Below are positions 45,598-56,099 of a stretch of DNA of 64,000 nt, one piece after another. The stretch spans positions 186,001-250,000 of the forward strand of contig JADNRY010000057.1 of assembly GCA_015501585.1 (NCBI GenBank), read 5' to 3'. Positions within the stretch are counted from its first letter, which is position 1, and every line of letters starts with the position of its first letter. Below the pieces are notes generated by a model. It was given only the letters and a program-made list of their open reading frames with translations. It did no database searches and was not told the origin of the DNA. The position numbers and the translations under genes were made by a program. Origin of the DNA: Rhodocollybia butyracea (lineage: Eukaryota; Basidiomycota; Agaricomycetes; Agaricales; Omphalotaceae).

Positions 45598-47716
45598 ATG
45601 TCTAAACCCCCTTAAGTAAGTTCTTTTATGTTTCATTGGTCATTAATACTGATCTACTCGTATACTTTTTGTAGCAGATGATGTCTGGGAACGTCACGTC
45701 AACTCAGTAGATTTCGACAAACAGTGCGCCGTGTGCTCAAGGCAGATTCTCTTGGATCCTCCATACGGTGGGAGCGGTTTTGACTCCTTTTCCGACCGCA
45801 GCAGGCTACGGGAAACGGACTCCTCCTCCTCCTCAGCCCATGATGTCTCTCACTTTGAAGCGCACCTTTACTACTTTGGAATCCGTGGGCCCAGACGCTT
45901 TGGTCCCAAGTTAATCTTCCGGACCTCCAAGGATGTCTTCACGATGCCCTCAGGGTCGGAGCAAGAACAACCTCGTCGCATGCGGCTTCTGCCAGTCTAC
46001 GAGAACCAAGCCCTTGGTAAGGACGACCTATGGGCTGCTATTCGTTCCAAGGTGAATCACGACTTTCTTCAAGTGCAACAATCTATGAACTGACGTTCAT
46101 CTCAAGGTCGTTAAACTGCTCGACCAACAAAATATCCAGCATTCGTCCATCGACCTAGTTCGTTTCAGCTGGGAAGTTGAGGAGATCCAGGAGATCCAGG
46201 ACGACGACCAGGATGTCGAGGAGAAACAAGGCACCGAAGAGAACACGGAGGATGAATACGACCACACTACGTTCACCCTGTCCAGGACAGTCATTACCAC
46301 TCCCGTGACGATTTGGGTAGGAGTCTTGCCTGATACTCTCACTGCTGAAGTCGCATTCCACTCTTCCAACGATATCTTCAATGTCCTCAAGGAGCACGGT
46401 ATTTCTGACATCGATATTGCATACCGCGAGTCAGTAGCCAGAAGCTTCAGTGGTCCCGAACTGTTCGCACCCGCTACAGCGTTCGATCCTCTCAAGACTG
46501 TTATTGATCCCTTAACTACTAAACTTGGGCTACCTATTGCTGATCTGAAGAGGCTCGATCTCCAGGGGATGCTAGGATTCTTTTTCAGAGTGGGTGAAGC
46601 TCTTTACGCTGTGACGGCGCGGCATGTCCTTTTCCCTGCAGACGAAAGCAATGAAATGTACACCAACATCGGTATGTTCTTTTTCTTGACAAGATAAATG
46701 CATCTTGACCACACCTACAAAGGCGGGCCTAAGAAGGTTGTCCTCATGGGCACGAATGCTTTCGATAACTTCATCAAATCCATTCAAGGCTCTATCGGTA
46801 GATTCAATAGCGTGGTTACTGTCTTAGAGAAGCGGGTTCAGTCGTACATGGCACAGTCAGAGGGTGGTGGCTTGAGTTCTACAAAAGTGGCGGACAAGCT
46901 GGTGGAGACTCAACGCGAGCTGAGCGAGACACGCGCGACAATCAAGACGCTCAAGGAATTCTACATACAGATGAGGAAGCACTGGTCAAATCCCGGAGAC
47001 CGGGTTATAGGACATGTTGTCTGGTCGCCTCCCATCAGTGCTCTCCGTGGTTATACGAAGGATGTTTGCGTCATCAAGCTCGACAAGACAAAGTTCGAGT
47101 CAAACTTTGGGGGGAATGTGCTCGACTTGGGTATGTGCTGATTCGTTTCGTCTAGCTATAGGCATCTAATCCGAGTGCTTGGATTTCAGGCCCTGAGATC
47201 GAATGTGGCAAATTCATGCAGTTGATGTCCTCTCGCATCGATGCGCCGTCCGAGTTTGACTATCCATGCGACCGTCTCTTTGAACTCCAAGGCATTCTCT
47301 CGCCCGAAGAGGTACGCACACGCAAGGATACAGACCACCCCATGCGATACGTTATCAAACGCGGCCTTACCACGCTCACCACGATTGGTTGCTTGACTGG
47401 ATTTGAGTCCCATGTTCGCCAATATTCCGCCCTAGGCAGCCGCGATTCGGTGGAAACAGCAGTCTTGCCCTACTACCCCTTAGACCCTTTTTACCTCCGT
47501 AACCCTTTCCACGACTTCGGTCTGTTCTGCAAGGGCGGGGACTCTGGATCCATCATTGTTGACGCTGTCGGCAAGTTCGTTGCGCTCCTCACTGGTGGCA
47601 CGGGTTCAATAGATTCCCCCGACATCACGTATGGTTCGCCAATGCACTGGCTCTGGGAGATCATCAAGGTCCAATTCCCTGGTGCCGACCTCCGCTTCGA
47701 AAGGAGCGACAACTAA
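45598..47716 (+). CDS. Trypsin-fold (PA clan) protein, intracellular type
   Basis: Exons 45675-46051, 46107-46671, 46723-47130 and 47190-47716 keep phase. The triad can be read as His in YAVTARHVLF (about 46610), Asp in YTKDVCVIKLD (about 47060) and Ser in CKGGDSGSIIV (about 47530), the GDSG motif of chymotrypsin-like peptidases. There is no signal peptide. An acidic segment (EEIQEIQDDDQDVEEKQ) and a predicted helical insert between His and Asp are features of an agaricomycete family with unknown substrates. The first exon is uncertain: ATG 45598 leads to an in-frame TAA just before a good donor (GTAAGT at 45616). One more base in the preceding C5 run would bring it in phase with exon 2, so the gene has either a one-base defect here or another start. 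Confidence 0.7.
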
Positions 47717-48132
47717 GTTTGCTGCCTGATCCTCTTGTAATTATGCGTTTCGTATCGTTTACTTCTCCCCTCTCCTGCCATTTACCCTATATGTGTATGG
47801 TTATGAACGTATGTGTACTACATGTATATGTGTCTGACGTGTTATAACCATTCTGCACCCAGTCCTTCAGAGTGATAGACTATCAGAGCAGGACCGTGAG
47901 CTGCTGGCACGTCTCCGACTTTTGGAACTTATACTGCGACGCTCACAAGGTAATTTCGTGTACAAAACGAAGTATATTTGAAACGAAGGAAGAAGAACAT
48001 AGTTACATAAAGAAGGCCACATAAAGCATAGATAAGCATAAGGATAGATAACAGAATAAAGATACGAATTGCATAGAAATGATATGCGAGGTCGAGAGCA
48101 AAGTGATATGTACTTGGACGAGTCGCCAAAAG
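47717..48132. other. Space between convergent genes; orphan exon-like stretch
   Basis: At about 47872-47950 a plus-strand stretch reads SDRLSEQDRELLARLRLLEL in an open frame, with CAG before and GTAAT after it, like a coiled-coil exon without a gene. The rest holds the 3' ends of the flanking genes. Confidence 0.35.
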
Positions 48133-49218
48133 TCAGATCCAACGTCCAGTAGAAGGGGCGTCATACACCAAACGCTGGTCCTTCATATGCCACCCACCCT
48201 GGTTCATCAACGTCATGTACTCAATCGCTTCCTCAGTGGCCTCATCCAAAAGGTTATCAAGATCCCGATCCCCCGTGTCCGAAGCCCTGCACAACGTCTC
48301 TTCATCATCGCTACTCCATTCGCGTTCCGTAGAGGAATGGTCAACGCCAGAGCCGTCAGAACGGCGTCGGAGATTGTTCGCCAGTTCCTGGAAAGCATGG
48401 TCGAGTGCTTCGATAGTGCATTCGCGCACTTCGGACTCGGAAGCATCGGGGTGAGTGGAAGAGGCGAAGGATTCCCGAACGCGTTCCATTTTGAGGACCA
48501 GGTCGGCTAGGTCCCGGGTTGCAGAATCCAACGCGTTACGGGTCCCTATAGAGGCGCGCGCGATGTCGTTGAATGAACGGGATCGTCGGACGGCTTTGTT
48601 ACGCGGGCGGCGCACGCTGGTATTTTCGGGACGAGCCAGATTGAGAGTAAGGTTGCTTTTGTTGGTGGAAGTCATGCCGATAGTGGCGGCCCTGGAAGCG
48701 TCGGATGCGTGTCTGGTACGACCGAAATGGAATAGAGATGTTCCTTTGCGGGAAGGTGCGATTGTCGGCGACACGCTGGCGGAATCGGAGGTGGTTGTGG
48801 AGGGGGATATCAAGGCGGGACTAGCGGAAGAGATGCCTTTGGAGGTATCTGAAGGGAGGAGTTGTCGCAGCTTTTGCTTCAAAAGCTTTTTGAAACTGAG
48901 TTTCGCCTTTACTTCGACGTCAGCGGCGGCCATGTTCTCCTCTTTTTCTGCGAGACGAGCGAGACGCGTAGAAGAGGGGAATAAAAGATTAGGCGCGTCG
49001 GAATGCCTAGGCTTTCGTTTGGGAGGTACAAAGGTGACTGTGGTGTAGCTGTCGGACACGGAGGAGCAGAAGGTGATCTTGTGATTGTCTTCGCTGACGC
49101 AGGCCATGTGTCTGTTGGAAGCCTTGTCGTTGGGTACACGGCGAGCGTGGTGGAAGCGACGACGAGCAGATTCTGACTCTGAGGGAAAGCGTATCGACGC
49201 GGGGGAATGAGTAGGCAT
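48133..49218 (-). CDS. Basic, Ser-rich intracellular protein of unknown function
   Basis: A single uninterrupted frame of 361 codons from ATG 49218 to TAA-type stop at 48133. The N-terminal third is basic (ESARRRFHHARRVPND) and contains KLSFKKLLKQKLRQLLP near residue 115. The middle is Ser/Thr-rich with a second basic cluster (RRPRNKAVRRSRSFNDIARA), a plausible 14-3-3 or kinase site region. The C-terminal third is helical and acidic (LADLVLKMERVRESF; LDHAFQELANNL; LDNLLDEATEEAIEYMTLMN) and ends KDQRLVYDAPSTGRWI. No signal peptide or membrane helix. Family not recognised; the conserved-looking C-terminus suggests a binding module. Confidence 0.65.
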   Translation of the reverse strand: MPTHSPASIRFPSESESARRRFHHARRVPNDKASNRHMACVSEDNHKITFCSSVSDSYTTVTFVPPKRKPRHSDAPNLLFPSSTRLARLAEKEENMAAADVEVKAKLSFKKLLKQKLRQLLPSDTSKGISSASPALISPSTTTSDSASVSPTIAPSRKGTSLFHFGRTRHASDASRAATIGMTSTNKSNLTLNLARPENTSVRRPRNKAVRRSRSFNDIARASIGTRNALDSATRDLADLVLKMERVRESFASSTHPDASESEVRECTIEALDHAFQELANNLRRRSDGSGVDHSSTEREWSSDDEETLCRASDTGDRDLDNLLDEATEEAIEYMTLMNQGGWHMKDQRLVYDAPSTGRWI

Positions 49219-50283
49219 GGTGGTTGATAGCGAGCTGAGGATAGTTGGCTAGTTATAAGCATGAGGCTGAGATGTCGTTATTTATCCATAGACAATGGAT
49301 CGACAGGCCCAGTCAATTGTTCCTCGTCCAAATATGGCAATCCGAGTACCAAAAGCGTACATAAATGAACTGATGTGGTCAACAATGATTCACAATAGCT
49401 CACTTAATTTGGGATATCCTGTATTATCCTGAGAAAAGGAAGAGCTGTGAGGCCAGTGGCCACCATTGTCACCTTTATCCATTTGGTTCAATATAAGTCA
49501 AAATAACCATAAGTAGCAGCTGCAGTTGGTGATGTGTACCGTTCAGAATTTCTCAGCACTCCAGTAGACAATGCATGGATAGATGGACAAAGTTCTGATT
49601 GGTCTACTAGCCGCCGGATTCACAGGCCAAAGGGTCTTTCTTGTTGTCCAAGCATGACTTTGGGAGGCCTCCGATGTTGGCGACTCTGAGTTTGATGACC
49701 AGCACAAGAGGAGCAAAGAGCAAAGAAAGAGATGAAGAAACGCTAGGCAGAAAGACTCGAAGAAGGTAGTAGGAAAAGCGAGATTGACGAAGATACGGTG
49801 TTGAACGTTGATGCATGATGTGTTGGAGTCGGAAGTTGTTTGATCAAAATACGGGGTGCCCCAATATGGGTTGCTCAAAAAGACTCACGATAGTTTGGAT
49901 ATTTGAATGTGAGTGTTCATTCGGTTGTTTTACATGGCATTCGCGACGTTGTGCAGCTCACTATTTTCGACTAAAAACCCAAAACTATTCGATAAACGCA
50001 GAACCGGTACCTGTATGCAACTGCCCCGGGTAGAGTTTTTCCGTCGACAGGCCGCAGAACACCATCGTTTTCGTTTTTTAGAATAGGGATTAGAATATTA
50101 GAGCTCGAGTAAGAATCAGCGGTTCAGCGAGTGACAAACTCGAATCGGGAATCGCTTTGACCTCCGGACCGACTCGACGTGCACCGCTTTACGTAAGTAA
50201 CCTCAGGTCGTTTTCCAGCTTGGCGAAGTCGATCACACCTGGGATCCATTCGAACACTATACGCGGAAGGATGGCGATTACGA
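49219..50283. other. Intergenic; one small minus-strand frame
   Basis: A 69-codon minus frame at 49607-49816 starts MHQRSTPYLRQSRFSYYLL and ends with GGLPKSCLDNKKDPLACESGG-like composition. It could be a small secreted protein but has no support beyond being open. Confidence 0.3.
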
Positions 50284-51234
50284 TTGACTAGGACTATTGA
50301 GAGGAAGCCATGCGATTTGAGCGCGACTACGTCGGAGGAGGATCAGGATTCCGCGGACCACATCATATCCAGCATGGCCAGGACGTTGTATCAGTCGATA
50401 GTCTGGCCCATAATCGATTTCCACAAGACCTCCATTGGCAACCCTAGCCGTCATCGACTCATCCTTAGTGGGCACTTTGGTATCGGTATGTATTTGAGCT
50501 CGGCACTGGCCTCGGTTCGCCGTACTACGACTGACCTGATGTCTGCCAAGCAGGAATCTATCATTATGCTTTCAAGCAACCCATTCGACTTTACACACAT
50601 GAATTCCCTTCAACTCGTCATTAGACCACGTCGGTTACACTACCACTCATTGCGATCTTTCTTTCCAATACCGCTATTCGGGAAATGCTGCTCCGTCATG
50701 ACGATTATTCTCATGGACTGTCGCTATAGGTTGTCACATACATCCACTACGAAGCGAGCAGGCGGTCTCCGTTTGACAGCGCTATTATTATGTGCTACGA
50801 TTTGGAAACATAGCTCGCACACTGCTTTCAAATACACGCCGAAATCGCTGGGAATCTGAAGTATGCATCCCATCTGGCCTCACTAATTTGGCGCAGCGAC
50901 CTCTGTTGTTGGGAAACACACACGCGGTATTGGCTGTCGCTAATGTCCGTGCTTCTACCTCAAGCGTTATCGAGGCTTTACTTTTGATTACGAGCATCCT
51001 CGTCCATTATTCAATGCTTATTAGTACTGCTTATTGTTCTTATAGAAAAGCGTCGCCCACGGAACTATCAGAGTCATACGAAGGTTTTCGTTATTGCCAC
51101 ACATTCCAGTCCAGCAGATTTTTCAACCGGTCATGCTATTGCGATAGCAGCAATTCGGATGGCCTCTCGTCTCTGCGAGCAGCGGGACTGCGCAGTTCCT
51201 TATGGCCATACTAATTCAGCAACACCTCTCACTG
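50284..51234 (+). pseudogene. Decayed gene, possibly CHAT-domain-like
   Basis: The frame from about 50284 contains ADHIISSMARTLYQSIVWPI and then SRHRLILSGHFGIG before a GTATGT donor-like site, with GIYHYAFKQPI after it. This recalls the segment of agaricomycete CHAT (caspase-like) proteins in which a helix ending in VVxPIL is followed by PTGPLAFLPxHAAGIY. No catalytic His or Cys motif can be recognised downstream, and stops interrupt all frames. A second coding-like stretch at about 51080-51210 (VFVIATHSSPADFSTGHAIA) is unassigned. I treat it as a remnant, with real doubt about the family. Confidence 0.3.
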
Positions 51235-51857
51235 GAATAAAGAGAAGGATGGTGGTGCTCTACGAGTGAACGCACATAAGTATGATTGCTAACGGACGTT
51301 AGTGGACGTCCTATATTCCTGTGTCTGAACTTTTGCTGTAGGTGACTACTCTACGATATTTGGGGCTCTTCGGCGAATTTGGTGAAATCTCGATTCCATA
51401 CTTCCTAAGAATACATCGATTGTGTTACAGGCTATAGGCTATAGAGACCGTGGCAAGATAAATAACAATAATAATGAGATCAGAAGAGTGCAAGCCTCCG
51501 AAGAAGACGAAGGGAGAAGGAGGAAAGCAGAGCAGGATGCAGTCAAGGAGTCGGCGACATATAGCCACAAGAGTATGGCAGAAGCAAATAGAAACCATAA
51601 TGTAAGGAGTGGCGGAAACCAGCGTAAAGCTTGGTCAAGAGCGAGTGAGTGAGGAGGGCCGTTGGGCACGAGGGTTCAATGGACAGAAAAAAGAGGCCAA
51701 CTATCAAAGTGACCGTAGTGATGCTGATACAAGCTAGCCTATAGGTCGAATATGATCGTTAGCGAAACCGTGTCACGCCAGGCGAGCGCGAAGAAGGATC
51801 AGACTAACCCTTGTCTAACCTGAGTGGAAAAATGAACTGGCAGGAGGATCGGTAGGG

Positions 51858-51865
51858 TATAAAAG
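51858..51865 (+). promoter_or_regulatory. TATA-like box pointing across pheromone gene 1 antisense
   Basis: TATAAAAG preceded by GG, about 116 bp beyond the 3' end of pheromone gene 1 and facing it. No plus-strand gene starts with ATG behind it. Role unknown. Confidence 0.25.
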
Positions 51866-51980
51866 ACAAGAAGGGACCGCTGAAGAGGCACAAAGTTGGT
51901 GTCCTAATTGGTGAAGTCGGTGCTGAGTACGATAAGGGTCGTGTGGTTAACATTACGAACCTCCGTAGCGCCTGCGTGAA

Positions 51981-52163
51981 TCATGCGATTACGCAGAAGG
52001 TGGTAGCATCGCTGGCTCCAATGGCTTCTGCGTCCACGGGGAGCTCTGGCAGCGACTGCTGTGTCGGTAACGACTCGTCAGACCAGACTAGGCTTCGAGG
52101 GGAGTCGACGGAGTTTATTGAGGAGACAGCGAAGAGTGTTTCGATAGAGGTAAAAGAGTCCAT
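51981..52163 (-). CDS. Mating pheromone precursor 1, CVIA CaaX end
   Basis: 60 codons without intron. It begins MDSFTSIETLFA and ends FCVIA, a CaaX box (Cys, two aliphatics, Ala) for farnesylation, C-terminal proteolysis and carboxymethylation. Start and end match the precursor at 55203-55394 (MDSFSSLETLFA; LPVDxEAxG near the C-terminus; CVIS), while the middle differs, which is the pattern of basidiomycete lipopeptide pheromone precursors. The mature peptide would be the last 10-15 residues before Cys, cut out of a discarded leader. Its start lies about 2.0 kb from the receptor start and it shares the receptor's strand. A TTTATAAA box lies 106 bp upstream. No signal peptide, as expected for export by an ABC transporter. 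Confidence 0.85.
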   Translation of the reverse strand: MDSFTSIETLFAVSSINSVDSPRSLVWSDESLPTQQSLPELPVDAEAIGASDATTFCVIA

Positions 52164-52268
52164 TGCGAGTAAGATCTGGTAAGGGTTATATGCGACTCTC
52201 GGAAGGTAACAAGGTTGGAGGTTGCGCGGTATGGATTTCTGGGAACTCGAAAGAGTAGTTTATTCCGC

Positions 52269-52276
52269 TTTATAAA
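52269..52276 (-). promoter_or_regulatory. TATA box of pheromone gene 1
   Basis: TTTATAAA lies 106 bp before the ATG at 52163. The other pheromone gene has TATAAAA at a similar distance (124 bp). Confidence 0.5.
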
Positions 52277-52656
52277 TGTTTTCAAGGCCGAACTGTTGGA
52301 GGAACAATAAGAACATTGTCATTGTCGTTGGCCCATTATCCCCCCATCATCTATTGTTCCCATTTGGTAACACTCCTTCCGTATCCGTGTCTATTGTTGT
52401 AAAAAATGATGCCGAGTGGTGCCGGCGCCGGTTCGATAATGGATTTGGTATCGCTGTTTGTCTCCCGAAGGCAGACCTGAAAGCTCTTGACACTTACGAG
52501 TCGAGATACGGTTAGACGAAGTCGCGCATGTATATCTCAACAGAGTTGGTATAGTTTAGAGTGGCTGAAGTTACAATATAATACGACAAACACTAGTGTC
52601 GAGGCCCGGACTCTGACCAGCGCAAGTAACGTAGATACAAATACAGGTTTGTGAGT

Positions 52657-54168
52657 TCATATAGCATGAGGAAAGTGTATGTTAGAGTCGTCACAGTGTA
52701 GTTCAGTATAATGATCGAAATGGCTCGGTGTAGTAGGGCTAGAGCATAAAGTAGATGAAAAATCAGAAACAGAAGATCTGGCTGGTGATTCAAGAGGAAA
52801 GTCGTTGGTATCTTTAACGGTATAAAGTGGAGGAGCGGGTGACAGGGTTCGAGTTGGAGAGGGTATACTCCCGCTGTCGATATTGTATTTAGAAACGGAA
52901 GGAGTGGAAGGTAGCTTGATAGATAGGTCACCCTTCGATAAGGGCAGTCTAAAAAAAGTAGATAAATAGCTGGAGGAAATGACTGTACAGTGGGACTAAC
53001 CGTTCATCATTGGAGGAACTTTTGATGTGGAGTAAACGTAGCAGAGCACGGAACCAGAGACTATAGTGTCGGCGAGCTTCTTCCGCAAAGCCGAAGAAAG
53101 CGAAAAAGACGAACGAGCATGCGACGGAAGCCCATCGCGTGAATTGTATGCCCATGAAGAATATTGGGTCGGCGTTGTAAACAACGGAAGGGAATTGATC
53201 CACTCGGGAAAAGTCGATGTGAGTATTGGCAAGACTAATCCAAGGACCAATGGGGGACTGCGTAGCGCTGAGCCAGATGAGGTAGATACATAGAGGTATA
53301 GTGCATAACATCTCGGTCATGGCGAGAGCCATCAGTCGGAAATACCGCCCGATAGAGAGGGCTTTGTTGGTAGACATGAATTGCGCAAACTCGAGTCTGC
53401 GTTGAGCAAAGGCACGTAACGAAAGGACTGAGAAGCGTCATCAGATGCTTCGAAACGAGTGAAGAAAACGCGCTACTGACCGCAATAGATGGCAGAGCCA
53501 ATGCCGAAGAGAAGGGGCCAGGAGTAGGTGATGAAATACATAGGGAGAGAATTGTAAATTGCAGGTAAACAGCCTATGTCTTCGTAAATGTTGAAGCGAT
53601 GTCCTTGGACGATATACTCTAATGCCACTTATTAGACTCGTTCAAGCTGGAATGAAGTAGCTATAACTCACGCAACGCCACATATATCATAGGCCACAAG
53701 CCGCATATCAGACAGTCGATGAGGATAGCCCGGCGTTTCTAGAAATATTATGCAGGTTATTAACGCTGAAAAGCAACAATGACAATAACGATGCCTACTT
53801 CCGCGTGGGTTATGGAAGCAGTTCGAATCGCCGCTATACCATAGAGCCGTTTGATGATGCAAAACGACGCCGCAGGAAGGCTGACACTGGTCGCCATTGT
53901 TATACGTATAGCTACCAAAGGTCAGTCAAAGCAACGAGACGAAAACCAGACGCGTACAGATATCACACCATACAGGTGCAGAGTTGATAACGTTTCCTTT
54001 CCATATTATCGAGTTTACGAACTGGTTGAGGCACGAGATAGATGCCCAAAAGATATAGAAACATGTCCCGGAGTTCAGAGCTTGAAGATGCCACGAGAGA
54101 GGAATTAGAGGAAGGATAAAACCTAAGAAAGAGAAGATCGGGAACAGTGGGTAGTCGAGGTTAGCCAT
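52657..54168 (-). CDS. STE3: STE3-type mating pheromone receptor (GPCR), six exons
   Basis: Exons 54168-53958, 53911-53799, 53738-53672, 53627-53481, 53427-53001 and 52948-52657 keep phase and give 418 residues. The STE3 marks are in order: PLSWHLQALNSGTC and CLNQFVNSIIWKGN around helix 2, APVWCDIS before helix 3, LPAASFCIIKRLYGIA, KRRAILIDCLICGLWPM in the next loop, LEYIVQGHRFNIYEDIGC, YFRLMALAMTEMLCTIPLC, and FFAFFGFAEEARRHY after helix 7. The tail of about 120 residues is Ser/Thr/Pro-rich, as expected for a receptor desensitised by phosphorylation. It binds farnesylated pheromone from a compatible mate and signals through a G protein and MAP kinase path. ATG 54168 (MANLDYPLFPIF) is chosen because the upstream codons are only TTG-initiated. 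Confidence 0.93.
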
Positions 54169-55072
54169 CTGAAGTTGCAAATGGGGTCGTATGTGGAAGT
54201 AGGAACGCCCATTGTTGCCTCAGTATAAGTATTTTGTCAGTCCTTTTGTGGTGAACAATGGGGTTTTCAATGGTACTTGGACAATGGAGCTTCGTTTACT
54301 CGGTTGATGCCGGGCCGACCGTGAGAATACTAGCCGATTCTCGAGTTGCGGCTCTGACGTTGCTGTGCCTCGCTTCTCCTGGTGCATAAGTTAGGCTTTT
54401 CTGTGGTTGGATACTGTGACAGCCATCATGGATACTTGTTTCCCTTCACTTCGTTTTGTTGCAACTACTTATTCGATATTCGTTTCCAACGACTCGTCTA
54501 AGGTCTTATTACTTTCGAACCCGGCTTCACGTCCGAATGATTGGCATCCTTTCTGAAATTTCGACTCTATCGCTTGTGGTACGTTAATTCCGAATGGACT
54601 ACGTGAGCTCAGCTACACACCTCAATTTGCTTCGCAGTTTTCATGACGACTTAACAACGCGGTGGTCAACCCGCTAAGCAATGTGGACGAGTCATAGAAC
54701 TTCAACTGGAAACTATTATAAACAACTTGAACTCTAATTTATCTGTTCCGCAGCTATTTTCCTTCAACTCTGGGAATCCTCCTGCTCTTGTCCTCTTGCT
54801 CTAATAAACTCTTGCGGGATCAATTTCTTTATGGTTCGCTAATACTTCGCTGATACTTTGCGACAGCGATATGATATATATCATCTTAGTCTCCATGTAC
54901 TTGCATACTCTTCTGCGCCTGAAGGCGGCTGTGAGGTAAGGAATGGACCTTTCGGCTTTCGTATGGGAATAATCAACGACAAAAGCTTAGAACAATGGGC
55001 AATTGGACAATGTGTCAGTCGAAGTGCTTCGTTCATTGTTCTCTTCGGAGCACATGTACAATGGCTGAACAG
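54169..55072. other. Intergenic region between receptor and pheromone gene 2
   Basis: No gene recognised. The open frame 54858-55103 has no CaaX end and no recognisable content. The segment must hold the divergent promoters of the receptor and pheromone gene 2. Confidence 0.45.
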
Positions 55073-55079
55073 TATAAAA
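55073..55079 (+). promoter_or_regulatory. TATA box of pheromone gene 2
   Basis: TATAAAA 124 bp upstream of the ATG at 55203, in a context CAGTATAAAATGCGC. Confidence 0.5.
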
Positions 55080-55202
55080 TGCGCTTGTTCATCTTTTCTT
55101 TAACCAATTTCCGTCGTAGCTCTAACTATCGAGTCTCGCTCTATTAGTATCCTACTACTTTTCTACTAGTGCTATCGACTTCTCACCCGATCTGCTCACG
55201 CA

Positions 55203-55394
55203 ATGGACTCATTCAGCTCTTTGGAAACATTATTCGCGCCTGCGTCGTCTAGATTGAATGGTGCACTATTAGAGAACGACTCTCACTCCGATACTCCATC
55301 ATCCGCCGACTGCAAATTTTGTGCTGTTAATTTGCCAGTCGATTCTGAAGCTGTTGGCTCTGGGGATATCAATGGTTTATGTGTTATATCCTAA
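55203..55394 (+). CDS. Mating pheromone precursor 2, CVIS CaaX end
   Basis: 63 codons without intron, beginning MDSFSSLETLFAPASS and ending CVIS before TAA, a farnesylation-type CaaX box. The C-terminal part LPVDSEAVGSGDINGL corresponds to LPVDAEAIGASDATTF of precursor 1, so the two genes are paralogues. The stretch between leader and C-terminal part has no similarity between them. It is divergent from the STE3 gene, with about 1.03 kb between the two starts. Export and processing would be as for other basidiomycete lipopeptide pheromones; the two mature peptides probably address different receptors or specificities. The exact N-terminal cleavage site cannot be read with certainty. Confidence 0.87.
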   Translation: MDSFSSLETLFAPASSRLNGALLENDSHSDTPSSADCKFCAVNLPVDSEAVGSGDINGLCVIS

Positions 55395-55904
55395 GGTAGG
55401 ATTTATTTGCTTGAAGCTTGTGGGCACATGGATTGATCCCCTCGACCTTAGATCCTTCAAGTCGAGCTAGCTCGAGTCTTCGTCTTCAGTCTATACCATT
55501 CTCCTGCGATGCCATTCTTTGCCTTTTCCCTATCTATTTATTGCCAGGCGAGTCCCTCCGTTGATCGGCGTTCGCGCTTTACTGAATCTCTTCACATCAG
55601 CAATATCATTGACTTTGATAGTCGACCCCTCCTAATCTCCCGTCATCCTTTCGACTGCTTTGCTATACGAGTCCCAGAATTTCTTTATACTGCTTCTATA
55701 TCCAGCTGACTTTGCGTCATCCATTCCTTCATCTTATTGATTTATTCAGCTAACTTATATATCTATTTGTTTCGATCATCCGCCTTCCCTTCGTATTCTC
55801 TACGGCGGTTTGTACTCATATGAAGTTCTTACACGTTCTTTTAAGTATTAATGTCCTGGGCCAGTCTGTATGTACTGTAGCCTGTACCGTTGTAACGTTT
55901 TAGA
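55395..55904. other. No gene recognised
   Basis: One frame at 55509-55709 (MPFFAFSLSIYCQASPSVDR) lacks a CaaX end and any family feature. Confidence 0.4.
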
Positions 55905-56099
55905 TATGTGCTTCCAGACGCAGAACATCTCACTATCTGATTTTAAATGGTGTCAAAGCCTCTCGCTGGGACACCAAGCTACTGCACTGACTGTCTGCTA
56001 CAGTCTTTCGCCATCACACTTGGTCGAGGCCCCACCGCAGCAAAATGTTGGGCCGGAAGCCGCTTTCCGGCATGTGTTCAATGTTGGAAGGAAGGAAGG

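Noticed and set aside
48079..49048. Plus-strand ORFs of 143 and 197 codons opposite the 361-codon gene
   Set aside because: Antisense shadows; the minus frame is longer and has coherent domain composition.
52276..52515. 79-codon ORF near pheromone gene 1 as a third pheromone
   Set aside because: No CaaX end, and its ATG overlaps the TATA box of gene 1.
55509..55709. 66-codon ORF as a third pheromone
   Set aside because: Ends SISS without a CaaX cysteine and lacks the shared leader.
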